The notes under the pieces are model-generated. The model did no database searches. It had not been told where the DNA came from and saw only the letters and a list, made by a program, of their open reading frames with translations. From Bacteroidales bacterium (GTDB lineage: Bacteria > Bacteroidota > Bacteroidia > Bacteroidales > UBA932): DNA of 64,000 bases. The stretch is from contig JAAZMM010000044.1 of assembly GCA_012798805.1 (NCBI GenBank), positions 22,392 to 86,391 on the forward strand, given 5' to 3'. A program made the position numbers and the translations under genes. Of the stretch, positions 1 through 8,421 are shown in pieces. Numbering within the stretch: the stretch's first letter is position 1; the number at the start of each line of letters is the position of its first letter.

Positions 1-1208
1 TGTGCCCAAAGCAGACCATTATTGTGAAGAATAACCTCCGGACGTCCCTGTATAAAGGAATTGACAATATCTTTCAGAAGTTTCCCATATCTGGACCATG
101 CCTTTGCCGGATCTTTGGTAAAAGAGACAAGGTGCTGAACAACCTCCGTCAAACGAAGAGGAGCCTCAACCTGATCACATCCTTTAAGGATAGCTTCCTT
201 ATGATAAGAAATAGTATCGTTGAGAATATTTGTAAATAGACGCACATCGCCATTGTTGTAAAGAGTCAGACCGGGAAGAGCAACACAAGTCTCTCTCAAA
301 AGTCCCGTCTCAAGCCAGGGATATCCGGCACATATTTTTGTGGTTTTGTTGCGACGTGTGATAAGTTGCATTGCAGCATCTCTGAGACAATCCTCATAAC
401 TCTCCAGAGGATTACGGGCATTGAGTTCCCTTGTAAATCTGCCCTTGAGAGCTCTTGGAGAACATTCGGCTGTTGATGCTGAAAATACTATGGTCTCACC
501 CTTTTTAATTGGCATCTCGAAATAACCGGGAACAAAAAGATCTTCAGTGCAGTCAAATCCGCGGCGATACTCCTCAGAATAGACAATATTGTAGTACCAA
601 TCAGGAGAGGCCACATAGTCGCATGGTTTTGAAATCTGAAGATTTAGATCAGGAAAGCCCTCATACATCTTGAATGCCACTCCATTTTCTATAGTTCTGT
701 AACGTGTATCTGCATCACTGTTGGCCCTTGTAAGGGAGTGAATATTACGAAATGCAAGAAAAGGTTTGAGTCTGAGGATAGTATTACTATGAGCATCCAG
801 AAGGGTGTACTTGATCAGCAGTTGATCTCCATTCTTGCTGGAAAAAACAATGCTTTTGCGGAACACCATACCGCCAACACGATATGTAATGACAGGAATA
901 GGATCCATTTCAAAATCGACGATATACTTGTGGCCCTTGGGCTCAAATACGGAGCCAAAGTTGTGGATACCGAGGTTGAAGGGTCGCCCATGTTGAATCA
1001 GCGTCTCATCAAGGGAGGACAACAGAATATGCTTGCTTCCGCCGAAGTGGTCAACGGGAGCAACGAGCAGGCCATGATATTTTCTCGTATTGCAACATAC
1101 AATGGTCGTATTGCAGTAGCCACCGGCCATATTTGTTGAAACAAACTCCCGTTTGAGAGAGTATTCGAGATTCACCAATTCCGCTTTATTAAATTTCAAG
1201 TATGCCAT
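1..1208 (-). CDS. Glycogen debranching enzyme, archaeal/bacterial type (3' end cut off by window)
   Basis: Read by hand on the minus strand: an open frame of 402 codons runs from the ATG at 1206-1208 to the window edge without a stop, so the C-terminal part is missing. Residues about 1-230 match the N-terminal sandwich domain of bacterial/archaeal debranching enzymes (start MAYLKFNKAEL, then TRKYHGLLVAP at 41-51). From about residue 280 the catalytic alpha/alpha barrel begins (CAGYPWLETGLLRET near 293-307, then VALPGLTL). The family hydrolyses alpha-1,6 branch points of glycogen in the cytoplasm. It follows glgB on the same strand, giving a branching/debranching pair. The segment usually reading W-G-R-D is L-L-R-E here, so activity is inferred from fold, not proven. 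Plus-strand frames in this region are shadows. Confidence 0.85.
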   Translation of the reverse strand, partial: MAYLKFNKAELVNLEYSLKREFVSTNMAGGYCNTTIVCCNTRKYHGLLVAPVDHFGGSKHILLSSLDETLIQHGRPFNLGIHNFGSVFEPKGHKYIVDFEMDPIPVITYRVGGMVFRKSIVFSSKNGDQLLIKYTLLDAHSNTILRLKPFLAFRNIHSLTRANSDADTRYRTIENGVAFKMYEGFPDLNLQISKPCDYVASPDWYYNIVYSEEYRRGFDCTEDLFVPGYFEMPIKKGETIVFSASTAECSPRALKGRFTRELNARNPLESYEDCLRDAAMQLITRRNKTTKICAGYPWLETGLLRETCVALPGLTLYNNGDVRLFTNILNDTISYHKEAILKGCDQVEAPLRLTEVVQHLVSFTKDPAKAWSRYGKLLKDIVNSFIQGRPEVILHNNGLLWA

Positions 1209-1278
1209 ATAGTTATTTTGTTATTATCGTGTTTGTTACAACTGTTTGTCCTTCTCTGTTCGTCTTTGCTTAGAACTT

Positions 1279-1310
1279 GCAAAATTAATCACAAAATCTC
1301 AATATTTCAA
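1279..1310 (-). promoter_or_regulatory. Promoter of the glycogen debranching gene
   Basis: On the minus strand a TTG (1308-1310) is followed by 20 bases and TAATTTTG (1280-1287), matching the Bacteroidota -33/-7 consensus. It lies in the 111-base gap directly after the glgB stop, about 70 bases before the debranching enzyme ATG, so that gene can be transcribed separately from glgB. Confidence 0.6.
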
Positions 1311-1319
1311 CGATGTAAC

Positions 1320-3293
1320 CTAATCGTCATATTTTAACACAAGTGCACTACGACAGGGAATATAAAGCGAAAGCCAATTTTTCCCTTCCTTAAATTGCGT
1401 AAAATGCTCTACGTCAACATCATTCCTATCAAAACCGCCAAACTCCGAAGCATCGCTGTCCAGGAGAGGCACCCATTTTCCCGCAGGGGCCTCAAAAGAG
1501 TAATTTACAAAGGAATGTTCCGGATTGAAACTAAAAACAAAGAGAAACGCACCTCTGGTGAAGATAAGTATCTTCTTTTCTTCATCCTGACGAAGAGATA
1601 CAATCTTGTATTTCAATATATTATTCTCTGCAAATAGATGAATCATCGCTATATCAAAATCACGTAACGATTTGTAACGAAGGTAGTCGGCTTCAGCCAG
1701 CGACCACTGCCTGCGGGCATAGAAATAGGACCAGCCATTTCCCTCTCTGGGAAAATCTATCCACTCCGGATGTCCAAATTCGTTGCCCATAAAATTGAGG
1801 TAGCCATCACCGGCAGTGGCAAGCGTCACCAGACGTATCATCTTGTGAAGAGCTATGCCCCTATCCACAACGATACTCTGCGACTCTTTGTTCATAGAGG
1901 TATACATTTCCTTATCCATAAGGCGGAAAATGATGGTTTTGTCCCCTACAAGTGCCTGGTCATGACATTCTGCGTAGCTAATGGTCCTCTCATCATCTCG
2001 CTTGTTGGTGAGTTGGTAAAAGATCTCTCCCATACTCCACTCCCAATCTGAAAGCTCCTTTATCCACTTGATCCAATGATCGGCAACTCCCATACTCATC
2101 CTAAAATCAAACCCAAATCCTCCTTTTGCTACCGGAGCGGCCAGTCCGGGCATCCCGGACATATCCTCAGCAATGGTGAATGCAGTAGGCTTCAATTCCT
2201 TGACAAGAATATTTGCAAGAGCCAGATAAACCAGCGCATCCTCATCCTGTCCGCCGTCGAAATAACAATCATAACCTATAAAGTCACGTTCCAAACCATG
2301 ATCGTAATAGAGCATACTGGTAACTCCGTCAAAACGGAATCCATCGAGATTGTACTCTTCTATCCAATACTTGCAGTTGGAAAGCAGGAAATAGAGTGTC
2401 TCATCCTTGCCGTAGTCAAAACAGCGGGAATTCCAGGCAGGATGCTCTCCCCTCGCCCCTTCGTGAAAATAGGTAGTATAGGTACCGTCCAGACGGCTAA
2501 GACCCTCCACCTCATTTTTGACGGCGTGCGAATGGACAATATCCATAATCACAGCAATGCCGAGCCCGTGAGCCTCATCCACCAGCTCCTTGAACTCATC
2601 CGGAGTGCCGAATCTGCTGCTAAGCGCAAAAAAATTGGAAACCTGATACCCGAAAGAGCCATAATAGGGATGCTCCTGTAGAGCCATTATCTGTATGGTA
2701 TTATAGCCCCCTTCTGCTATTTTGGGAAGCACATTGCGCCTAAATTCACTAAATCCAGCCACTTTCTCCTCTTCAGAGCTCATTCCGATGTGGGTCTCAT
2801 AGATCAGAGGGTTTTTTACCTTCTTACGGAACTTTCTCTTCCATTTGTAAGGCTTTGGGGGGTCCCATACCTGGGCAGAAAATATCTTCGTCTGTTCATC
2901 CTGAACACAGCGGGTGGCGTAGGATGGCAAACGTTCTCCTCCACCTCCCGGCCACTCTATATACCAGCGGTAGAGATTTCCATGGGATATGCTTTCAGCG
3001 GGTAACACAAGCTCCCAATTGCCTTCACCGATCGGTGTAAAAGCATACCTATCCTCCTTTTTCCAACCATTGAAGTTACCAAGAAGCCAGATACCGGTAG
3101 CATTGGGGGCCCATTCACGGAACACCCATCCGCGTGGATCACGATGGAGCACATAGTAAAGATGGTTATTCACCGCATCGGACAGAGGGCCATCTCCTGC
3201 TATTTGCCTTTTTTTCTGCAATACCAAGGCGTTTCGACGCTCTATGATATCCTTATAAGGCGCAAGGTACTTGTCTGTTTTATATATCTTCAT
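1320..3293 (-). CDS. glgB: 1,4-alpha-glucan branching enzyme, GH13_8 type
   Basis: Forms alpha-1,6 branches in glycogen. The ATG at 3291-3293 (MKIYKTDKYLAPYKD) gives 657 aa, close to the family length, and begins as Bacteroidota branching enzymes do; a longer in-frame reading from 3353 would run through all of the xseB tail. A CBM48-like domain lies at about 45-125. The GH13 barrel carries IVHSHAVKNE (region I, about 252), GFRFDGVT with the nucleophile Asp322, AEDMSG with the acid Glu376, and ECHDQALVGD with Asp445. The start overlaps the xseB stop by 14 bases, so the genes are probably cotranscribed. The eukaryote-like subfamily assignment rests on the DGFRFDGVTSMLY and HDQALVGDKT wording. 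Confidence 0.96.
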   Translation of the reverse strand: MKIYKTDKYLAPYKDIIERRNALVLQKKRQIAGDGPLSDAVNNHLYYVLHRDPRGWVFREWAPNATGIWLLGNFNGWKKEDRYAFTPIGEGNWELVLPAESISHGNLYRWYIEWPGGGGERLPSYATRCVQDEQTKIFSAQVWDPPKPYKWKRKFRKKVKNPLIYETHIGMSSEEEKVAGFSEFRRNVLPKIAEGGYNTIQIMALQEHPYYGSFGYQVSNFFALSSRFGTPDEFKELVDEAHGLGIAVIMDIVHSHAVKNEVEGLSRLDGTYTTYFHEGARGEHPAWNSRCFDYGKDETLYFLLSNCKYWIEEYNLDGFRFDGVTSMLYYDHGLERDFIGYDCYFDGGQDEDALVYLALANILVKELKPTAFTIAEDMSGMPGLAAPVAKGGFGFDFRMSMGVADHWIKWIKELSDWEWSMGEIFYQLTNKRDDERTISYAECHDQALVGDKTIIFRLMDKEMYTSMNKESQSIVVDRGIALHKMIRLVTLATAGDGYLNFMGNEFGHPEWIDFPREGNGWSYFYARRQWSLAEADYLRYKSLRDFDIAMIHLFAENNILKYKIVSLRQDEEKKILIFTRGAFLFVFSFNPEHSFVNYSFEAPAGKWVPLLDSDASEFGGFDRNDVDVEHFTQFKEGKNWLSLYIPCRSALVLKYDD

Positions 3294-3492
3294 TACTGTT
3301 TTCAACATTATTGATGATAGTCTCAAGCTTCTCCTGCTCTCCACGTATGGCATTCCTGCAATACTCTATCAATTTCATAGCTCTTTTTACATCATTTTCA
3401 ATGCCGGAGAGATCTCTTTCAGGATCTTCTATGCCGGTAACAAGCCGTTCCAGCTCAGCAAAAGCCTCTTCATAGCTCATTTTTTCTTTCAT
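3280..3492 (-). CDS. xseB: Exodeoxyribonuclease VII small subunit
   Basis: A 70-residue protein starting MKEKMSYEEAFAELERLV, the typical helical XseB sequence with the conserved D-L-S-G-I-E-N-D stretch. It is the small subunit of exonuclease VII, which degrades single-stranded DNA in both directions in the cytoplasm; several copies bind each large subunit. Its ATG overlaps the xseA stop in an ATGA arrangement, and its own 3' end overlaps the glgB start by 14 bases, so translation of the three genes is probably coupled. Confidence 0.95.
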   Translation of the reverse strand: MKEKMSYEEAFAELERLVTGIEDPERDLSGIENDVKRAMKLIEYCRNAIRGEQEKLETIINNVENSNEDI

Positions 3493-4688
3493 AGTGCATT
3501 ATTTTTTATTTCGCTCGATATAACTTCACATTCTACCACAGCATCACTGAACATAACCTTAAGCCGTTGCCCTGGCGTAAGATTCGCACCTGATGCAATC
3601 CTGCGCCCATCTTTAAGAACCACCAAATAGCCCTTTGCAATCAAGGTCCTGGGGTCGGCAGCCAACAGGCGGGCCTCCAGAAGATCAACTCTACGCAAAG
3701 CCTCAGAAGTTTTTAGGGAAATTGCGCTTTGTAGGCGCATCTTCATGTTTTCAAAACGAGTCAGTTCGCGATGACTCTTGCTCTTGAGAGTCAGTCTGAG
3801 ACGGGAAATCAGAGAGAGTACCGCCTGCTCCTCCCGTGCGAAAATATCCACGAAAAAGTCAGCGAGAGCCGTGGGTGTCTTGACATTGTGCCATGCGACC
3901 ATATCTATGACGTGATAATCTTTATCATGACCGATACCGGTGAGTACAGGAATTGGAAACTGAGCCACATTCAGTGCTAAATCATAGTCATCAAAACAGA
4001 CCAGATCCATAACCGAACCACCTCCTCTTAATATCAGGACAGCATCAAAATCCTCAATATGCTGCGCAATAGCATCAAGTGCTGCAATTATACCTGCCGG
4101 TGCCTCAGCTCCCTGCATAGGAGCCGAAAATAGTGTCGTAACAAAGGTGAATCCATACTCATTACCATGAAGATGTTGGATAAAATCACGATATCCGGCC
4201 GCTCCTTCAGCCGATATCACCGCCAGACGACGGGGTAACACGGGGATCTCAAGAGAGGCATTGAGCTCCATCATCCCCTGCTCAGAGAGTCGCGCAATGG
4301 TCCTTTGCCGCTCCAACTCTAAATTGCCTATTGTAAAAGAAGGGTCAATATCCCGCACATTAAGCGATAGGCCATAAACCTCACTATACTGAACCTGTAC
4401 CCTGAACAACACGTTCATACCTGCAACGATGTCGCTACCGGTAACGCTCTTAAAGTGTGCAGATAGAATGCGGTAAGTCTGTGCCCAAATTACCGCAGAG
4501 CACCTTGCAAGCAATCTGCCGCTTTTATCCTCCTTTTCCACAAGAGTAAGATAACAATGCCCGGAGCGATTGACGCTGCATTCACTCACCTCGGCTCTAA
4601 CCCAGAGCGAATCAGTAAAAGAGTCAGCCAGGACCTCGGAGATATCGCTCTGCAACTGATACAGTGTATAGAGTTTTCTATCGTCCAT
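3489..4688 (-). CDS. xseA: Exodeoxyribonuclease VII large subunit
   Basis: Catalytic subunit of exonuclease VII, acting with xseB on single-stranded DNA. From the ATG at 4686-4688 (MDDRKLYTLYQLQSDI) it has 399 aa. An OB-fold DNA-binding domain covers about 1-95 (WVRAEVSE, SGHCYLTLVEK), followed by the catalytic domain with RLAVISAEGAAGYRDF, LILRGGGSVMDL and TGIGHDKDYHVID, and a helical C-terminal arm. A TTG-initiated extension to 4718 is possible, but the nearest -7-like element (4696-4703) lies inside it, so I prefer the ATG. Divergent from ysxC, with a gap of 87 bases. Confidence 0.95.
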   Translation of the reverse strand: MDDRKLYTLYQLQSDISEVLADSFTDSLWVRAEVSECSVNRSGHCYLTLVEKEDKSGRLLARCSAVIWAQTYRILSAHFKSVTGSDIVAGMNVLFRVQVQYSEVYGLSLNVRDIDPSFTIGNLELERQRTIARLSEQGMMELNASLEIPVLPRRLAVISAEGAAGYRDFIQHLHGNEYGFTFVTTLFSAPMQGAEAPAGIIAALDAIAQHIEDFDAVLILRGGGSVMDLVCFDDYDLALNVAQFPIPVLTGIGHDKDYHVIDMVAWHNVKTPTALADFFVDIFAREEQAVLSLISRLRLTLKSKSHRELTRFENMKMRLQSAISLKTSEALRRVDLLEARLLAADPRTLIAKGYLVVLKDGRRIASGANLTPGQRLKVMFSDAVVECEVISSEIKNNAL

Positions 4689-4695
4689 AACAGGA

Positions 4696-4723
4696 CAAAG
4701 ATAATGATAATTGGACAAATATA
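4696..4723 (-). promoter_or_regulatory. Candidate -7 elements for xseA
   Basis: On the minus strand two TAnnTTTG elements occur: TATATTTG (4716-4723) and TATCTTTG (4696-4703). Neither has a good TTG 19-22 bases upstream. Initiation from the second would give a transcript that starts almost at the xseA ATG (4688). Confidence 0.4.
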
Positions 4724-4747
4724 TTTCTAAAATTCAAGTTACTTGCG

Positions 4748-4755
4748 TACATTTG
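4748..4755 (+). promoter_or_regulatory. Candidate -7 element for ysxC
   Basis: TACATTTG fits TAnnTTTG and ends 20 bases before the ysxC ATG. A matching -33 TTG is not evident, so this rests on the -7 box and the intergenic position only. Confidence 0.4.
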
Positions 4756-4775
4756 CAAATAAAGGATTTGAAGTG

Positions 4776-5384
4776 ATGATTATTAAAAATGCTATTTTTG
4801 CTGGTAGCAGCGAAAGAGTTGACCAAAAACCGAAAGCGCTCCATCCGGAGTTCGCTTTTATTGGCAGGTCCAATGTGGGCAAATCGTCACTTATCAACTG
4901 CTTATGTCAGAACAAAAAGCTTGCGCACACCTCTTCCACCCCGGGCAAGACACAACTCATCAACCACTTTCTGATCAATGACAGCTGGTATCTAGTTGAC
5001 CTTCCCGGATACGGGTATGCCAAAATGAGTAAAACCGGCAGGGCGAAGCTATCGAGAATCATCAACGGCTACATAGATCGCTCACAGGAGATGATACTGC
5101 TTTTTGTGCTGCTCGATTCGCGACACGACATTCAGCAGATCGATCTCGATTTCTTGATCTCTCTTGGAGAGAAGGGTATCCCCTTTTCCATCATTTTCAC
5201 CAAATGCGACAAATCCTCTAAAAACCTCCTTGAACGACAGATTGAGAAAAACCGGGATCATTTACTTGAATACTGGGAAGAGCTTCCTCCCCTATTTCTC
5301 TCCTCCTCCGAGACCGGTATGGGCCGTGAAGAAATTCTTTCGTATATTGATTCGGTACTCGAAACCCTAGATTCTGACCCTTAA
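4776..5384 (+). CDS. ysxC: Ribosome biogenesis GTPase YsxC/YihA (EngB)
   Basis: A TrmE-Era-EngA-YihA family GTPase that helps assemble the large ribosomal subunit. From the ATG at 4776 (MIIKNAIFAGSSERVDQKP) it has 202 aa, the usual length; an upstream in-frame start at 4743 would precede the -7 box and is unlikely. Motifs: G1 GRSNVGKSS (about 31-39), G2 TSSTPGKT, G3 DLPGYGYAK, G4 TKCD and G5 SSSE. It is alone between the divergent xseA operon and the repeat-containing gap before prs. Confidence 0.95.
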   Translation: MIIKNAIFAGSSERVDQKPKALHPEFAFIGRSNVGKSSLINCLCQNKKLAHTSSTPGKTQLINHFLINDSWYLVDLPGYGYAKMSKTGRAKLSRIINGYIDRSQEMILLFVLLDSRHDIQQIDLDFLISLGEKGIPFSIIFTKCDKSSKNLLERQIEKNRDHLLEYWEELPPLFLSSSETGMGREEILSYIDSVLETLDSDP

Positions 5385-5484
5385 CATGGAGTTATAAACT
5401 AATAACCCATTCCCCGAATCTCACAACAATAACGCGTAGCACGCAAAACTAAAATCAAGACTGAAACAAACAACAAGTACACGG

Positions 5485-5568
5485 TTCTGAAAACTAAATA
5501 CTAAACACTCAAACCTACATACTACACACTACATACTACATACTACACACTACACACTCATTACTCTA
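5485..5568 (+). repeat. Degenerate AC-rich tandem repeat (ACTACACACT-like)
   Basis: The last 80 bases of the 187-base gap between ysxC and prs consist of 7-11 base units such as CTACACA, CTACATA and CTAAATA. The block 5535-5558 is identical over 24 bases to 42664-42687 in another intergenic region. No open frame, hairpin or clear promoter is seen in the rest of the gap (5385-5484). The units are too irregular and too short for a CRISPR. See the related blocks at 8886, 42655, 48316 and 58259. Confidence 0.85.
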
Positions 5569-5571
5569 CCC

Positions 5572-6525
5572 ATGACACCTAACGATCATCAATTCAAAAT
5601 TTTCTCTTGCAGAAACTCACGTTACCTCGCTGAAAATATAGCTAAAAACCTCAAAACCGAGCTCGGCCGTTCCGAGGTAACAGTATTCAGTGACGGCGAA
5701 TTTCAACCTGCATTTTTGGAAAGCGTACGCGGAGCTACAGTGTTCATTGTTCAATCCACATTTCCTCCCACTGAAAACCTGTTTGAACTCCTTCTTATGA
5801 TTGATGCTGCCAGAAGAGCATCGGCATATAAAGTAATTGCCGTAATACCCTATTTCGGCTGGGCAAGACAGGACCGCAAAGATCGCCCGAGAGTTCCGAT
5901 AGGAGCAAAACTAGTAGCAAATCTCCTCCACGCTGCAGGGTGCGACAGAGTGATGACTGCCGACCTTCATGCTGACCAAATCCAGGGATTTTTTGACTTC
6001 CCTGTTGACCATATTTACGCCAGCAATCTTTTCCTTGCCTATATCAAAGGTCTCAAACTGGAGAATCTCTCCATTGCCTCTCCGGATATGGGTGGAGCAA
6101 AGAGGGCAAATGCATACTCCAGGATCCTCGGAGTACCAATGATTATCTGCCATAAATCGCGTGAAAAAGCCAATGTAGTGGGTACTATGACAGCCATAGG
6201 AGATGTAGAGGGCAGAAACATAATCATAGTTGATGACATGGTTGACACAGCCGGCACAATAACCAAATGCGCCGATATGTTACTCGAGAAGGGAGCTCTG
6301 AGTGTAAGGGCGGTTTGTACCCATGCAGTACTCTCCGGCAACGCTTGCGCCCGCGTGGCCAAGTCGGGCATCGAAGAATTTATCGTGACCGATACAATCC
6401 CCATGAAAAAGGGGCCGGATATCGATACATCGAAGTTTACCGTACTCTCTTTGGCGGAAACCTTCGCAGATGTCATCGAAAAGGTCTATAACTTCAAGTC
6501 CATCAGCGATACATTCATCTTCTAG
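5572..6525 (+). CDS. prs: Ribose-phosphate pyrophosphokinase
   Basis: Makes PRPP from ribose 5-phosphate and ATP for nucleotide, NAD, histidine and tryptophan synthesis. The 317-aa length and two phosphoribosyltransferase-type folds fit the family. Visible are the N-terminal FSCRNSRYLAENIA and FSDGEFQP, the ATP-loop YFGWARQDRKDRPRVP (94-109), DLHADQIQGFF (131-141) and the PRPP loop IIIVDDMVDTAGT with Asp221 and Asp222. The gene is followed after 14 bases by nadE, a PRPP-linked pathway, so the two are probably cotranscribed. The ATG at 5572 comes directly after the repeat tract, and no TAnnTTTG element is visible close by. Confidence 0.97.
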   Translation: MTPNDHQFKIFSCRNSRYLAENIAKNLKTELGRSEVTVFSDGEFQPAFLESVRGATVFIVQSTFPPTENLFELLLMIDAARRASAYKVIAVIPYFGWARQDRKDRPRVPIGAKLVANLLHAAGCDRVMTADLHADQIQGFFDFPVDHIYASNLFLAYIKGLKLENLSIASPDMGGAKRANAYSRILGVPMIICHKSREKANVVGTMTAIGDVEGRNIIIVDDMVDTAGTITKCADMLLEKGALSVRAVCTHAVLSGNACARVAKSGIEEFIVTDTIPMKKGPDIDTSKFTVLSLAETFADVIEKVYNFKSISDTFIF

Positions 6526-6539
6526 AGTTCTATTGCAAC

Positions 6540-7382
6540 ATGATACTTAATGACAACATTCCTATCGAAGTGGCTTACGAGACAATAGTGACCAAAATGC
6601 GTGACTATTTCAATAATGCCGGCATGAAAAAGGCCGTCCTGGGACTCTCAGGTGGCATCGATTCGGCTGTTGTCATGGCAATTGCCTGCGAAGCACTCGG
6701 AAGGGAAAATGTTTATGGTCTCCTAATGCCCTCCCAATTTTCCACTCTGCACTCCGTTTCAGATGCCGTGGACCTTGCAAACAATCTCGGCGTTGAATAC
6801 ACGATAATTCCGATTGAAAAGATCTATAATCGTTTCATGAGAGAAATGTTTTCATTTTTCGAGATAGGCAAATGGAGTGTTGCACAGGAAAATCTCCAGG
6901 CACGAATTCGCGGCACTATCTTGATGACCTACTCAAACCGCTTTAACGCTCTTTTGCTCAACACTTCCAATAAAAGCGAAATATCTGTCGGATATGGCAC
7001 ACTCTATGGTGACCTTTGCGGTGCAATGATGGTAATCGCCGACCTTTACAAGCTCCAGGTTTACGAATTGGCCGGTTACATCAACTCCTCATCGGGCAAT
7101 GTCATTCCCGCCTCCACAATACAGAAGACTCCTTCAGCAGAGCTTAGACCCGGACAGAAAGATAGCGATTCTCTGCCTCCATATGATATACTTGACCCTA
7201 TCCTTTATAGTCTCAACGAAGAGGGAAAAAGCGCGGAAGAGGTAATTGCCGGAGGGGCAGACAAAGCAATTGTAGAGCGCATTATTGCACTGAAGCGGGC
7301 ATACGCATTCAAGATTGCACAAATACCACCCGTAATCACCGTAACTGATAAGCCGGTAGTACCTGAATATAAATGCATCTGA
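6540..7382 (+). CDS. nadE: NH3-dependent NAD synthetase
   Basis: Last step of NAD synthesis: amidation of nicotinic acid adenine dinucleotide. The PP-loop LSGGIDSAV lies at residues 36-44, and the later motifs NLQARIRGTILM, NTSNKSE and KTPSAELRPGQKDSD are those of NadE. At 280 aa it lacks the glutaminase (nitrilase-like) domain of the long bacterial form, so it should use free ammonia or a partner glutaminase. It sits 14 bases after prs, with one base between its stop and the next small gene. Confidence 0.95.
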   Translation: MILNDNIPIEVAYETIVTKMRDYFNNAGMKKAVLGLSGGIDSAVVMAIACEALGRENVYGLLMPSQFSTLHSVSDAVDLANNLGVEYTIIPIEKIYNRFMREMFSFFEIGKWSVAQENLQARIRGTILMTYSNRFNALLLNTSNKSEISVGYGTLYGDLCGAMMVIADLYKLQVYELAGYINSSSGNVIPASTIQKTPSAELRPGQKDSDSLPPYDILDPILYSLNEEGKSAEEVIAGGADKAIVERIIALKRAYAFKIAQIPPVITVTDKPVVPEYKCI

Positions 7383-7383
7383 T

Positions 7384-7656
7384 ATGAAAGTTTTGATAGC
7401 AGCCATAATCGTTGTAGGATGTTCAATCCTGGGAATGTGTGTCACTATAATTTTCAAAAAGGACGGACAGTTCCCTGACGGGGAGATTTCACGCAACAAA
7501 CATCTCCGCGAAAAGGGTATAGTTTGTGCTAAAGATGAGGAAATCAGACTTTGGGTAAACAAAGAGAAATGCGATGCTGATGCAATATGTTCTGAAGGAG
7601 GTTGTGGAGCTTGTGCATTCAACACAATGCGCAACCCTAAAAAGGATTCCGCCTAA
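7384..7656 (+). CDS. Small cysteine-rich membrane protein of unknown function
   Basis: A 90-aa protein with one N-terminal membrane helix (about 3-24, containing Cys13 and Cys19), then a polar domain with FPDGEISRNKHLREKGIVC and a C-terminal cluster Cys63-x5-Cys69-x4-Cys74-x2-Cys77. Similar short one-helix proteins with the N-K-x-L-R-x-K-G-I-x-C phrase are, to my knowledge, conserved in Bacteroidota without an assigned role. The cysteine spacing could hold a metal or iron-sulfur centre, which is inference. The gene starts one base after the nadE stop and so belongs to the prs-nadE unit. Its stop abuts the stop of convergent lptB with no gap. Confidence 0.75.
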   Translation: MKVLIAAIIVVGCSILGMCVTIIFKKDGQFPDGEISRNKHLREKGIVCAKDEEIRLWVNKEKCDADAICSEGGCGACAFNTMRNPKKDSA

Positions 7657-8403
7657 TTATTGCTTTTCGTGAAGCACCGCTTTGCGAAGCTCAAAATTTT
7701 GTCCAAGATATTTCTTTCTCACTTCCGGATTGTTGGCCAGTTGCTCTGCAGTGCCACTCTCCAGAATCATACCCTCATAAAGGAGATATGCCCTGTCTGT
7801 AATAGCAAGAGTTTCGTGAACATTGTGGTCGGTAATGATAATACCGATATTCTTAGTCTTAAGTTTTGCTATAATGTGCTGAATATCTTCGACGGCAATG
7901 GGGTCCACACCAGCAAAAGGCTCGTCGAGAAGAATGAACTTAGGATCTATCGCCAACGCCCGGGCAATTTCACAACGGCGTCTTTCACCACCTGAAAGCT
8001 GTATTCCAAGGTTTTTACGCACTTTTTGAAGCCCAAACTCCTCTATGAGTGATTCCAGACGTTCATAACGCTCCTCTTTGGAGTAGCCCGCCATTTCCAT
8101 CACGGAAAGGATATTATCTTCGACATTGAGAGTACGGAAGACGGAGGCCTCCTGGGCGAGATAGCCCAGACCTTTCTGTGACCTTTTATACATCGGGAGT
8201 TTTGTTATTTCCTCTTCGTCCAGAAAAATTTTCCCATCATTGGGCTTTATCAATCCGGTTATCATATAAAATGTGGTGGTTTTACCGGCACCGTTAGGCC
8301 CGAGAAGTCCCACGATTTCACCCTGTTCAACTTCAATTGAGACACCTTTTACAACGGTTCTCTTACCATATTTCTTGACCAGATTTGTACAGAAAAGCTT
8401 CAT
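7657..8403 (-). CDS. lptB: LPS export ABC transporter ATP-binding protein
   Basis: Cytoplasmic ATPase that powers LptFG-dependent extraction of lipopolysaccharide from the inner membrane. At 248 aa it shows Walker [10 protein letters not shown] (35-43), Q-loop [10 protein letters not shown], signature [15 protein letters not shown], Walker [13 protein letters not shown] and switch ITDHNV. The wording ([35 protein letters not shown]) is that of LptB rather than other ABC ATPases. It lies 18 bases downstream of dnaX, probably in one transcript. No other lpt genes lie in the window. Confidence 0.95.
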   Translation of the reverse strand: MKLFCTNLVKKYGKRTVVKGVSIEVEQGEIVGLLGPNGAGKTTTFYMITGLIKPNDGKIFLDEEEITKLPMYKRSQKGLGYLAQEASVFRTLNVEDNILSVMEMAGYSKEERYERLESLIEEFGLQKVRKNLGIQLSGGERRRCEIARALAIDPKFILLDEPFAGVDPIAVEDIQHIIAKLKTKNIGIIITDHNVHETLAITDRAYLLYEGMILESGTAEQLANNPEVRKKYLGQNFELRKAVLHEKQ

Positions 8404-8421
8404 ATCGAATATTTCGGTGTT

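Noticed and set aside
738-1139. Plus-strand frame of 133 codons, and another at 24-239
   Set aside because: Both lie opposite a continuous minus-strand frame that reads clearly as a debranching enzyme.
2076-2681. Plus-strand frame of 201 codons opposite glgB
   Set aside because: Shadow of glgB; no family resemblance, and glgB has all catalytic motifs.
5485-5568. Possible CRISPR array
   Set aside because: Units of 7-11 bases without constant repeats or unique equal-length spacers, and no cas genes.
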